64,000 bases of DNA from NCBI RefSeq assembly GCF_022832385.1, contig NZ_JALHLE010000007.1, forward strand, positions 224,107 through 288,106, given 5' to 3'. The position numbers and the translations under genes are program-made. Source of the DNA: Novosphingobium album (ex Hu et al. 2023). Lineage in GTDB: Bacteria; Pseudomonadota; Alphaproteobacteria; Sphingomonadales; Sphingomonadaceae. The notes beneath the pieces were generated by a model. That model searched no databases. It saw nothing but the letters and a program-made list of their open reading frames with translations, and was not told the DNA's origin. Each line of letters begins with the position of its first letter. Position 1 is the first letter of the stretch. Positions 16,415 through 24,715 of the stretch are shown piece after piece.

Positions 16415-17581
16415 TCAATAGGACTTCGGCAGTTCCAGCACACGTTCAGCTATGTAATTCATGATCTGGTGCGGGCTGACCGGTGCGATGCGCGGGATCA
16501 GCACTTCGCGCAGGTAGCGCTCGACGTGGTATTCCTGTGCATAGCCCATGCCGCCCATCGACATGACGGCGGTCTGGCAAGCCTCGTAACCGGCCTCAGC
16601 GGCGAGGTACTTGGCGGAGTTCGCCTCGGCCCCGCAATCCAGCCCCTTGTCGAACAGCGTGGCGGCCTTGAACACCATCAGGCTCGCGGCCTCCACCTGC
16701 ATCCACGCCTTGGCGAGCGGGTGCTGGATGCCCTGGTTCTGGCCGATCGGACGGCCAAAAACGACGCGCTCCCGCGCATAGCGGCTGGCCTTCTGGATCG
16801 CGACGCGGCCAAGACCGGTTGCCTCGGCGCCAAGCAGCACGCGCTCGGGATTGAGGCCCTGCAGCAGGATCTTGAAGCCCTGTCCTTCCTCACCGATGCG
16901 GTCTTCCTCGGGGATGAACAGGTCGGTGATGAACAGCATGTTCGAGCCGACTGCGTGGCGGCCCATCTTGGGAATGATCTGATGCTCGATGTGCGCACGG
17001 TCGAGCCTGGTGTAGAACAGCGTCAGCCCTTCGGTTTTGCGCTTAACCTCTTCGAGCGGCGTGGTGCGCGCGATCAGCAGCATCCGGTCGGCCACGTGGG
17101 CGTTGGTGATCCAGATTTTCTCGCCGTTGACCTTGTAGCCGCCCGGCACCTTTTCGGCACGGGTCTTGAGGCTGGTGGTGTCGAGCCCGGTGTTGGGCTC
17201 GGTCACCGCGAAGCACATTTTTTCCTCGCCCGACAGGATCGGCGGGATCATGCGCTGCTGCTGTTCTGCCGTGCCGAACAGGATGACCGGCTCCAACCCG
17301 AAGACCGGGCCGTGGATCGACGAGGCCGCTGTCATGCCGCCACCTGATTCGGCCACTGCCTGCATCATCACGGCCGCTTCGGCGATGCCCAGGCCTGCGC
17401 CGCCCACCGATTCGGGCATGGCCACTCCCAGCCATCCGGCTTCCGCCATCGACATGTGGAACTCAAACGGGAATTCGCCGCTGCGATCCTTTTCGAGCCA
17501 GTAGTCGTCGGAGAACTGCGAACAGTGTTTGAGGACCGCGTCGCGGATATTCTGCTGATCTTCGGTGAATGAGAAATCCAC
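16415..17581 (-). CDS. Acyl-CoA dehydrogenase
   Basis: A full-length 388-residue acyl-CoA dehydrogenase that would introduce an alpha-beta double bond using FAD. It has N-terminal MDFSFTEDQQNIRDAVLKHC, the FAD/substrate strand CFAVTEPNTGLDTTSLKT, ARERVVFGRPIGQNQGIQHP, and the C-terminal segment MSMGGMGYAQEYHVERYLRE with a candidate catalytic Glu. It begins the minus-strand set lyase/CoA-transferase-like/crotonase and diverges from the CaiB gene across 173 bases. The chain length or identity of its substrate is unknown. Confidence 0.94.
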   Translation of the reverse strand: MDFSFTEDQQNIRDAVLKHCSQFSDDYWLEKDRSGEFPFEFHMSMAEAGWLGVAMPESVGGAGLGIAEAAVMMQAVAESGGGMTAASSIHGPVFGLEPVILFGTAEQQQRMIPPILSGEEKMCFAVTEPNTGLDTTSLKTRAEKVPGGYKVNGEKIWITNAHVADRMLLIARTTPLEEVKRKTEGLTLFYTRLDRAHIEHQIIPKMGRHAVGSNMLFITDLFIPEEDRIGEEGQGFKILLQGLNPERVLLGAEATGLGRVAIQKASRYARERVVFGRPIGQNQGIQHPLAKAWMQVEAASLMVFKAATLFDKGLDCGAEANSAKYLAAEAGYEACQTAVMSMGGMGYAQEYHVERYLREVLIPRIAPVSPHQIMNYIAERVLELPKSY

Positions 17582-17754
17582 GGGACTCGACCTTCCTTCC
17601 CAGGTTTCGTCTCAGTTCGGACGCGACGGGGAATTAGCAGCGCGACACCAGCGGCACAACCTTGAATGTACTAATATCAGTCCATTGAACGAAAATACGC
17701 ATAGACCTGCCATCGGCGCTGCGCTAACGGAAGCACCAGGCAACGGAGAGCAAG
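17582..17754. promoter_or_regulatory. Divergent promoter region of the CoA-ester gene cluster
   Basis: This 173-base gap separates the divergent acyl-CoA dehydrogenase and CaiB genes. Its centre (about 17660-17695) is clearly AT-richer than its flanks and holds two direct copies of TTGAAY (17661-17666 and 17684-17689), a plausible promoter/operator core. No regulator gene adjoins it; the nearest is the MarR-like gene at 22595. Confidence 0.4.
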
Positions 17755-18954
17755 ATGGCCGGAGAGGCACAGATGACTGGGCGCAGCGGGCCACTGGCGG
17801 GGATTCGCGTGGTCGACCTCACCAGCGTCGTGTTCGGCCCCTATGCCACCCAGATCATGGCCGACATGGGCGCCGAAGTGTTCAAGGTGGAGCCGCCCGC
17901 AGGCGACAATACCCGCTGGATCACCGAAGGCCCGGTCCCCGGCATGGGCGGCATCTACGTCAACGTGAACCGCGGCAAGCGCGGCCTGATGCTCGACCTG
18001 CGCCAGGACGAAGACAAGGCCATGCTGCGCCAGCTGATCGCCACGGCCGATGTCTTCATCCACTCGATGCGCGGCAGTGCCATCAAAAAGCTCGGTTTCG
18101 ACTACGAGTCGGTCCGAGCGATCCGGCCCGATATCGTCTACACCAATTGCTACGGCTACTCGCGCCGTGGCCCCGAAGGCGACAAGCCAGCCTACGACGA
18201 CACCATTCAGGCCGAATGCGGCATCCCCTATGTGCAGGGCCTGATGAACGGCGAGCCCGGCTATGTCGCCACGATCATGGCCGACAAGGTGGCGGGCCTT
18301 CATGCGCTTTACGCGACGATGATGGCGCTTTTCCACCGCGAGCGCACTGGCGAAGGGCAGGAAGTGGAAGTCACCATGTTCGAGGCGATGAGCTCGTTCA
18401 TGCTGGTGGAACATGCCAACGGCGCCATGTTCTCGCCGCCGACCACACCCGCGTTCTACCACCGTGCCGTCGAAAGGAATCGCCGCCCTTACAAGACCAA
18501 GGACGGCTACGTCGCCGCGCTGGTCTATAACGACAAGCACTGGAACGCCTTCATTGACGCGATCAAGCCAGAGTGGGCGAGTGACGAATTTTCAACGCTG
18601 GCCATGCGCGCCAGGCAGATCGGCCGCGTCTATGGCCTGCTGGGCGAAACCTTCCTCACCCGCACCACGCAGGAATGGCTCGACACGCTGCAAGGGCTGC
18701 ACATCCCCTGCGCACCACTGCGCTCGACCGGCGAATTGTTCGAGAACGAGCACCTCAATGCCATCGGCTTCTTCGAAGAGCTCGACACGCCGCAGGGTCC
18801 CGTCCGTTTCCCGGGCGTCCCGGCCTGGTTCTCGGCCACACCGGGACGCGTCCACGGCCCATCTCCGATGCTGGGCGAGGACAATGATGCCGTGCGCGCG
18901 GAGCTTGCGGAGAACGCTGAGGCGATTGCTGCTCAAGCAGATGCCTCCAAATGA
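17755..18954 (+). CDS. CaiB/BaiF family (class III) CoA-transferase
   Basis: The 399-residue protein matches class III CoA-transferases. It begins PLAGIRVVDLTSVVFGPYAT, continues MGAEVFKVEPPAGDNTRW with RGKRGLMLDLRQDED, and has IVYTNCYGYSRRGPEGDKPA and YDDTIQAECGIPYVQG, where the family's catalytic Asp is expected (YDD). CoA is moved between carboxylic acids. GGAGAG precedes the ATG. It is followed by a ThDP enzyme and an aldehyde dehydrogenase in the same direction, an order that recalls formyl-CoA transferase/oxalyl-CoA decarboxylase pairs. Confidence 0.93.
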   Translation: MAGEAQMTGRSGPLAGIRVVDLTSVVFGPYATQIMADMGAEVFKVEPPAGDNTRWITEGPVPGMGGIYVNVNRGKRGLMLDLRQDEDKAMLRQLIATADVFIHSMRGSAIKKLGFDYESVRAIRPDIVYTNCYGYSRRGPEGDKPAYDDTIQAECGIPYVQGLMNGEPGYVATIMADKVAGLHALYATMMALFHRERTGEGQEVEVTMFEAMSSFMLVEHANGAMFSPPTTPAFYHRAVERNRRPYKTKDGYVAALVYNDKHWNAFIDAIKPEWASDEFSTLAMRARQIGRVYGLLGETFLTRTTQEWLDTLQGLHIPCAPLRSTGELFENEHLNAIGFFEELDTPQGPVRFPGVPAWFSATPGRVHGPSPMLGEDNDAVRAELAENAEAIAAQADASK

Positions 18955-19128
18955 ACAGTACTGTTGATTTGAGCGGAAGAGAGATTAGTCCTTTGCCCAA
19001 AGCGCGCATGGCAATCGCCGCTGGGGAGAGTGACTGAAGCCCGCCCGCAGGGCCGCACCGGCAGCGGGCGCCCCCGGCCAGACAGCCACATGAACGCAAC
19101 TGAATCGAGATCGAAGAAAGGCAACCCG

Positions 19129-20910
19129 ATGTACGCAGACGAGACCGAAGCGGCGCCGGCCGCGACGACCAAGCCCAAGGGCACCCCTGTCTACAAGCGC
19201 ATTCTCGACCTGTTCGAGGCCGAGGGCATCCGCACCCTTTATGGCATCCCCGATCCCAACTTCGTCCACTTCTTCCTCGAAGCAGAGCGCCGCGGCTGGA
19301 CCGTCGTCTCGCCGCACCACGAGGCATCGGCAGGCTTCATGGCCGCCGCCACGGCCCGCATCACCGGCCAGCCCGCGCTGTGCATCGGCACCCTCGGGCC
19401 GGGCATGGCAAACATGATGCCCGCGATCCAGTGCGCCAAGGTTGAGAACGATCCGGTGATCTTCATGGGCGGCCAGCGCGCCCGCATCACCGAACGCCGC
19501 GTGCGCCGCGGCCGCATCCAGTTCGTGCGTCAGGAACCGATGATCGAGGACTCGGTCAAGTTCTCGAGCTCGATCGAATATGCCGACCAGACCGACGAGA
19601 TCGTGCGCGAGGCCATCCGCGTCGCCATGTCGGGCACGCCGGGGCCGTGCTACATCGAGTATCCGCATCACGTGATCCTCGAGGAACTGGACGTTCCCGA
19701 AGTCCTGCCGCCGCATCGCTACCGCCTGACCAACCAGGGCGCGGACGGTGACCGCATCGCCGAAGCCGCCGAGCTGATCGCAAACGCCAAAAACCCGATC
19801 ATCCTCGCCGGCCACGCCGTCTACACCAGCAAGTCGGGCCAGGCCGTGCGCGCACTCGCCGAGATGATCGGAGCGCCGGTGATCCAGACCTCCGGTGGCA
19901 CCGCCTTTATCGAAGGCATTGAGGACCGCACCTTCCCCTACGGCTTCTCGGAAGTCTCGATCGACGCCGTGGTCGACAGCGACCTGTGCATCGCGCTCGG
20001 CACCGAGCTGGGCGAGCCGAGCCACTACGGCCGCTGGCGCCACTGGGTCGACAACGAAGCCAACCGCAAGTGGATCTACGTCCAGCAGGATGCGACTGCC
20101 ATCGGTGTGAACCGCCAGATCGACTGCCCGCTGGTAGGCGACCTGCGCGGTGTCGTGCCGCAGCTTGTGCGCGCGCTTGAGGGGAAGACCCTGCCGGGCC
20201 ACCCGCGTTTGGCCGAGTTCATCGCGCGCGATGCCCAGCAGATCAAGGATCTCGACGAAGAGTCGCAGACCCGTGACGACGGAACCGGTAACATTCCGAT
20301 GAACACCGCGCGCTTCGTGGTCGAGGCTACCAAGGCCTGCCCCAAGGACGCGATCATGATCCGCGATGGCGGCGCCACCGTGATCTACACCTGGACCTAC
20401 AACCAGGCGAAGCCGCACGACGTGATCTGGAACCAGAACTACGGCCACATCGGCACCGGCCTGCCCTACGCGACCGGCGCCATGCTCGCCGACCAGGCCG
20501 CCACTGGCAAGGTGCGTCCGGGCATGCTCGTCACCTCGGACTCCTCGTTCCTGTTCCACATCGGCGAACTGGAAGTGGCGGTGCGCAATAACCTGCAGCT
20601 GGTCTGCGTCGTCGGCGTCGACTTCCAGTGGGGCCTCGAAGTCGGCGTCTATCGCATGACCTTTGGCGAAGGCACCAACGAGGCCGGCGTGCACTGGTCC
20701 GACAAGGTCCGTTTCGACAAGATCGCCGAAGGCTTCGGCGCCGCTGGCGAGTTCGTCACCGACGCGGCCGACATCGGCCCGGCCATCGAACGCGCCTATG
20801 CCCGCGGCGGCGTGACCGTGATCCACTGCAAGATCGACCCGGTCGCCAACGCCACCGACAAGCCGCAGTACAGCGAGTTCCGCACCTGGTACGCCGAAGG
20901 CACCCAGTGA
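19129..20910 (+). CDS. Thiamine diphosphate-dependent enzyme (acetolactate synthase/2-hydroxyacyl-CoA lyase-like)
   Basis: The ATG at 19129 has GAAAGG upstream and is preferred to the earlier GTG at 19030. The 593-residue product has the three ThDP-enzyme domains. The N-terminal Pyr domain keeps the activating Glu65 (SPHHEASAGFMAA). The middle domain includes NPIILAGHAVY and PVIQTSGGTAFIEG. In the C-terminal PP domain the usual GDG/GDS start reads T-S-D-S-S with Asp471 kept, and the Asn metal ligand position reads Asp498 (VGVDFQWG). It could be a carboligase or a C-C lyase on an acyl-CoA; oxalyl-CoA decarboxylase and 2-hydroxyacyl-CoA lyase are the nearest known chemistries given the CaiB and aldehyde dehydrogenase neighbours. 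Confidence 0.88.
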   Translation: MYADETEAAPAATTKPKGTPVYKRILDLFEAEGIRTLYGIPDPNFVHFFLEAERRGWTVVSPHHEASAGFMAAATARITGQPALCIGTLGPGMANMMPAIQCAKVENDPVIFMGGQRARITERRVRRGRIQFVRQEPMIEDSVKFSSSIEYADQTDEIVREAIRVAMSGTPGPCYIEYPHHVILEELDVPEVLPPHRYRLTNQGADGDRIAEAAELIANAKNPIILAGHAVYTSKSGQAVRALAEMIGAPVIQTSGGTAFIEGIEDRTFPYGFSEVSIDAVVDSDLCIALGTELGEPSHYGRWRHWVDNEANRKWIYVQQDATAIGVNRQIDCPLVGDLRGVVPQLVRALEGKTLPGHPRLAEFIARDAQQIKDLDEESQTRDDGTGNIPMNTARFVVEATKACPKDAIMIRDGGATVIYTWTYNQAKPHDVIWNQNYGHIGTGLPYATGAMLADQAATGKVRPGMLVTSDSSFLFHIGELEVAVRNNLQLVCVVGVDFQWGLEVGVYRMTFGEGTNEAGVHWSDKVRFDKIAEGFGAAGEFVTDAADIGPAIERAYARGGVTVIHCKIDPVANATDKPQYSEFRTWYAEGTQ

Positions 20911-20992
20911 TGCGGTCAGCCGGGACCATCGTCTTGCGACCAGGCGGGTTCGCCCGGCCATGGTGTGGGACGATATTCCGGTAGAAGAATGA

Positions 20993-21029
20993 CAATGCCC
21001 GTACCGCCTTGCATGGTGTGCGGGCATTG
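20993..21029 (+). other. Stem-loop between ThDP-enzyme and aldehyde dehydrogenase genes
   Basis: A perfect 9-bp stem (CAATGCCCG / CGGGCATTG) flanks a 19-base loop in the 154-base gap. No T-run follows, so it is not a standard intrinsic terminator. It may be a processing or attenuation element that sets the ratio of the two gene products. Confidence 0.45.
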
Positions 21030-21064
21030 GCTTTGATCACCCTGCAAATTCTTGGGAGCGGGAC

Positions 21065-22486
21065 ATGCGCAATTACACTCAGTTCTATATCGACGGCCGC
21101 TTCGTCGATCCGATCAGCCCGAAGACCGCCGAAGTCATCAACCCGGCGACCGAGGAAGTTTCAGGTACAATCTCGCTGGGTACGCCCGCCGATGTCGATC
21201 TTGCCGTGGCTGCCGCGCGAAAGGCCTTCACCAGCTATTCGCAATTCTCGGTCAAGGAACGCCTCGATCTGCTCGAGACGATCCAGGCCGAGTACATCAG
21301 GCGCGAAGAGGAACTGGGCGAGGCAATCATGGAAGAGATGGGCGCCCCGCGTCCGCTCGCCTGCGGCTTCCACACCCTGCTGGGCAAGGGCCACCTCGGT
21401 ACCGCGATCGAAGTGCTCAAGACTTTCAAGTTCGAGGAAGAGCGCGGAGTCACCATGATCCGCAAGGAACCGATCGGCGTCTGCGGACTGATCACACCGT
21501 GGAACTGGCCGATGAACCAGACCTGCGTGAAAATCTTCCCGGCGCTGGCCACCGGCTGCACGATGATCCTCAAGCCGCCACAACTCGCGCCGTTCTCGGC
21601 CCAGATTCTCGCCGAAATCCTGCACGATTCGGGCGTGCCTGCCGGTGTGTTCAACATGGTGCAGGGCAAGGGCAGCGAGATCGGCACGGCCATGTCGAAG
21701 CATGAGGACATCGACATGATCTCCTTCACCGGTTCGGAGCCGGTGGGCGTGCAAATCCAGAAGGATGCTGCCGAAACGGTCAAGCGCGTCGGGCTGGAAC
21801 TGGGCGGCAAGAGCGCATGGATCGTGCTTGACGACGCGTCCATGGCCGCCAATGTCGCCGGGGCGACGGCCGGCATGATGGGCAACTCGGGCCAGACCTG
21901 TTCGGCCGGCTCGCGCCTGCTGGTGCCCAATTCGCGCATGGAAGAAGTGATGAAGGCCGCCGCCGAGGCCGCCAATGGTGTGACCGTGGGCGACCCGACC
22001 GGCAACTTCGCAATGGGGCCGGTCGTCTCGAAGAGCCAGTACAACATCATTCAGGAATACATCGAGAAGGGTGTCGAAGAGGGCGCCGAACTGATCGCCG
22101 GTGGTCCGGGCCGGCCCGAAGGACTGGGCAAGGGCTGGTACGTCAGGCCGACCGTGTTCGTGGGGACCAACCAGATGGTCATTTCCCGCGAGGAAATCTT
22201 CGGCCCGGTGCTCGTCATCATCGGCTACGACGACCTCGACCATGCAGTGGAAATCGCCAACGATTCGAACTTCGGCCTGGGCGGCTACGTCTCGGGCGAG
22301 GACCTCGACACCTGCCGCGACGTCTCCCGCAAGATGCGCACGGGCGCGATCTGGGTGAATGGCGGCTTCGACTTCACCGCGCCGTTCGGGGGCTACAAGC
22401 GCTCGGGCAATGGACGCGAATGGGGAGACTACGGCTTCCACGAATATCTGGAGGTGAAGGCAGTCGTAGGCTGGAATCCGGCCTGA
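21065..22486 (+). CDS. NAD(P)+-dependent aldehyde dehydrogenase
   Basis: A complete 473-residue aldehyde dehydrogenase with the cofactor-region PWNWP at 145-149, FTGSEPVG (221-228), the general base Glu245 in LELGGKS and the nucleophile Cys279 in NSGQTCSAGSR. The EEIFGPVLVI motif and the C-terminal YKRSGNGREWGDYGFHEYLE are also present. Downstream of the ThDP enzyme, it would oxidise an aldehyde released there, which is the logic of alpha-oxidation-type lyases. A terminator follows at 22509. Confidence 0.95.
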   Translation: MRNYTQFYIDGRFVDPISPKTAEVINPATEEVSGTISLGTPADVDLAVAAARKAFTSYSQFSVKERLDLLETIQAEYIRREEELGEAIMEEMGAPRPLACGFHTLLGKGHLGTAIEVLKTFKFEEERGVTMIRKEPIGVCGLITPWNWPMNQTCVKIFPALATGCTMILKPPQLAPFSAQILAEILHDSGVPAGVFNMVQGKGSEIGTAMSKHEDIDMISFTGSEPVGVQIQKDAAETVKRVGLELGGKSAWIVLDDASMAANVAGATAGMMGNSGQTCSAGSRLLVPNSRMEEVMKAAAEAANGVTVGDPTGNFAMGPVVSKSQYNIIQEYIEKGVEEGAELIAGGPGRPEGLGKGWYVRPTVFVGTNQMVISREEIFGPVLVIIGYDDLDHAVEIANDSNFGLGGYVSGEDLDTCRDVSRKMRTGAIWVNGGFDFTAPFGGYKRSGNGREWGDYGFHEYLEVKAVVGWNPA

Positions 22487-22508
22487 TCCATCCCCTTCCA
22501 AGTCGTTG

Positions 22509-22545
22509 AAATGGCCTGGATGTCACGAGACGTCCGGGCCATTTT
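22509..22545 (+). terminator. Intrinsic terminator after aldehyde dehydrogenase gene
   Basis: A stem beginning AAATGGCC pairs with GGCCATTT, extended by a GGATGT/ACGTCC inner helix with one G-T pair, and ends in TTTT. It closes the CaiB-ThDP-aldehyde dehydrogenase unit and separates it from the convergent MarR-like gene. Confidence 0.75.
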
Positions 22546-22594
22546 GCATCTCCGATGCCTTTACCCGTGTCCGGCAATCAGGTGGCGCCGCGCC

Positions 22595-23599
22595 CTATTC
22601 CCTCTCCGCGAAGTACCGCGCCATGGCATCCGCTGCCCTGTCGGTAAGCTCGATAAAGGCACGGCGGCGGTCGCTGTCGTCGCAGACGCGTGCGAACAGA
22701 CCCGCCTCCACCATCTGCCCGATCCAGCGCAGCGCCGTCGTCGGCGGAACGCCCGAGGCAATGCACAGCGATGTAACCGAGACACGCTTGTGCTCGACCC
22801 GGGCCGCGGTGAGATCGAGCAGCATGTCCCACGCCGGATCGGCGAAAAGTCCGGGATCGAAATGCCGCACGCGCTGCTGGCGCTGCCGGATAATCTTGCG
22901 CACCAGACGCGCGTCCGGAAGCGGCGGCCGGGCCGCGTAGCGCCTTCCCTTCTGCAGCGCGCCAATTTCATCGGCAATGCTCCCGGAACCGTAAGATTGG
23001 CTGGCGAACCGGAACGCACTGTCCCCGCCATCCTTTACCTGCGAGACATCCGGCGCCAGCCGTTCGATCTTCCCCGCAATTTGCCCAACCTGATCGGACA
23101 GGCGCAGCAGCATCAGCCGGTCATCGTCTGATAGCTCGCGCAGCCGGTTCTGGCCAAACCCGGCCAGAACCTGTCCCAGCGCGATCACTCGTTCGGCCCG
23201 GCTGGGATCGACCAGCAGCACTGGGGCCGACTGATCCATACATGAAAACACGTCATCAAGGGCTTCCACGCTGGTCGACACGATCAGTCGCACATCGCAT
23301 CGGGCCGCATGTAAATCGAGCAGCGCCAGAGCCGCGAAGGCCTCCGCATCGACTTGCGGACAATCGACCATCACAACGTCGCCGAGCGGTCGCGCGGCGC
23401 CTCCGGACAGATCCGCCAGCGACGCGAAAGTGGCAATCTTCAGTCCAGCAGCCTGCGCGTCATCTCGCATGACCGCGCGCAGATGCGCTCTGTCGGCGAA
23501 AATCGAAAGCGTCACTGGCAAACCGCCTGCCCCGATGCCGCGGCCCGACCCCGGGGATGAATACGGGAAATCCGGCTGATGGAATTCCGTGTCGTGCAT
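22595..23599 (-). CDS. MarR-like winged-helix regulator with receiver-like N-terminal domain
   Basis: The last 80 residues form a MarR-type winged helix: VTSLCIASGVPPTTALRWIG (helix-turn-helix), then VEAGLFARVCDDSDRRRAF (wing) and IELTDRAADAMARYFAE. Residues about 28-150 have the alternating strand-helix pattern of a receiver, with Asp in VVMVDCPQVD where a phospho-acceptor would be, but without other clear receiver signatures. A Gln/Arg-rich segment (IIRQRQQRVRHF) links the two. It is tail-to-tail with the aldehyde dehydrogenase gene. Ligand and targets are unknown; it might control the CoA-ester cluster or act on itself. Confidence 0.8.
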   Translation of the reverse strand: MHDTEFHQPDFPYSSPGSGRGIGAGGLPVTLSIFADRAHLRAVMRDDAQAAGLKIATFASLADLSGGAARPLGDVVMVDCPQVDAEAFAALALLDLHAARCDVRLIVSTSVEALDDVFSCMDQSAPVLLVDPSRAERVIALGQVLAGFGQNRLRELSDDDRLMLLRLSDQVGQIAGKIERLAPDVSQVKDGGDSAFRFASQSYGSGSIADEIGALQKGRRYAARPPLPDARLVRKIIRQRQQRVRHFDPGLFADPAWDMLLDLTAARVEHKRVSVTSLCIASGVPPTTALRWIGQMVEAGLFARVCDDSDRRRAFIELTDRAADAMARYFAERE

Positions 23600-23698
23600 G
23601 GGTTCCGACTCCGCGTTCCTTGATGTGAACAGGAGTAGAACAAAATTGGATCACATCAAGACTTCTGGCAGTCCGACACCGTTAAAACCTTGCAAGCG

Positions 23699-24715
23699 TC
23701 ATGCCCACCAACCCGCCAGTTCGCGGCGCACGAGAGCCTCGATCATCGCCATGCCCGGCTCCCGGTCATTCAGGCAGGCAAGCGTAGCATAGCGCTCCCC
23801 GCCTGCTGCCTCGAACACCTCGCGCCCGCGGATCGCCAGTTCTTCCAGCGTTTCCACGCAGTCCGCAGAAAACCCGGGGGCCGCGAGCGCAATGCGCCGT
23901 GTGCCCGCCTTCGCCTCGTTCTCCAGCACGGTCTCGGTCGCCGGTTCCAGCCACTTGGCACGGCCGAAACGCGACTGGAACGTGGTTTCGATCCGCAGCC
24001 CCGGAAACCGCCGCGCCAGCCGCTCGCCCAGCAAGCGCGAGGTTTTGAGGCACTGGCAGTGATAGGGATCGCCCAGGTGCAGCGTGCGCTCGGGCATGCC
24101 GTGATAGGACAGCAGCAGAACTTCGGGCACGAAATCCAGCGCCTCGACCTGTGCCGCGACATCCTGTTCGAGCGCCGTGATGTAAGCCGGATCATCGTAA
24201 TACGGCGGCAGCGTGCGCAGGGCCGGGTGCCAGCGCATCGCGCGAAGCGCATCGCCAATGCTATCCATAACGGATGCCGTGGTCGCGCCTGAATACTGCG
24301 GATAAAGCGGCGCAATCAGGATGCGGTCACAGCCTGCGGCCTTCAACGCCTCCAGCTTCATGGGGATCGAGGGATTGCCGTAGCGCATCGCCCAATCGAC
24401 CCGCACGCCCTGCCCCAGCCGGGCCTGCAGCGCTTCCGCCTTTGCGGCGGTGATAGCGGCAAGCGGCGAGCCCTTGTCCGTCCAGACCTGCGCATAGGCA
24501 TGGGCGGACCTAGCCGGACGCGTGCGCAGAATGATCCCGTGCAGGATCGGCTTCCAGGCAATCGCGGGAATTTCCACCACGCGTTTGTCCGAGAGGAACT
24601 CGGCCAGATAGCGTCGCACCGCTTCGGGCGTCGGCGCATCTGGTGTGCCGAGATTGACCAGAAGGATGCCGATCCCGCCGGTCGTTACGGAAGGGTGATC
24701 GGACGGCAGCATCAC
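23699..24715 (-). CDS. hemH: Ferrochelatase
   Basis: This enzyme inserts Fe2+ into protoporphyrin IX in the last step of haem synthesis. The 338-residue product begins with GILLVNLGTPDAPTPEAVRR, carries LIAPLYPQYSGATTASVMD, the metal-site His in LLSYHGMPERTLHLGDPYH, and a later GLRIETTFQSRFGRAKWLEP, all typical of HemH. Its start overlaps the stop of the upstream molybdenum hydroxylase gene by 4 bases, so haem synthesis is translationally linked to that exported enzyme. Confidence 0.97.
   Translation of the reverse strand: MMLPSDHPSVTTGGIGILLVNLGTPDAPTPEAVRRYLAEFLSDKRVVEIPAIAWKPILHGIILRTRPARSAHAYAQVWTDKGSPLAAITAAKAEALQARLGQGVRVDWAMRYGNPSIPMKLEALKAAGCDRILIAPLYPQYSGATTASVMDSIGDALRAMRWHPALRTLPPYYDDPAYITALEQDVAAQVEALDFVPEVLLLSYHGMPERTLHLGDPYHCQCLKTSRLLGERLARRFPGLRIETTFQSRFGRAKWLEPATETVLENEAKAGTRRIALAAPGFSADCVETLEELAIRGREVFEAAGGERYATLACLNDREPGMAMIEALVRRELAGWWA

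Noticed and set aside
18951..19037. A 28-codon frame (MNSTVDLSGREISPL start) overlapping the CaiB stop in ATGA fashion
   Set aside because: No Shine-Dalgarno precedes it and it has no recognisable motif. It could be a small peptide, but the evidence is too weak to list.
18985..21027. A 680-codon open frame on the minus strand opposite the ThDP-enzyme gene
   Set aside because: It runs antisense to a gene with clear protein-family motifs, and its translation is Ala/Arg/Gly/His-rich with no motif. Such antisense frames are common in high-GC DNA.
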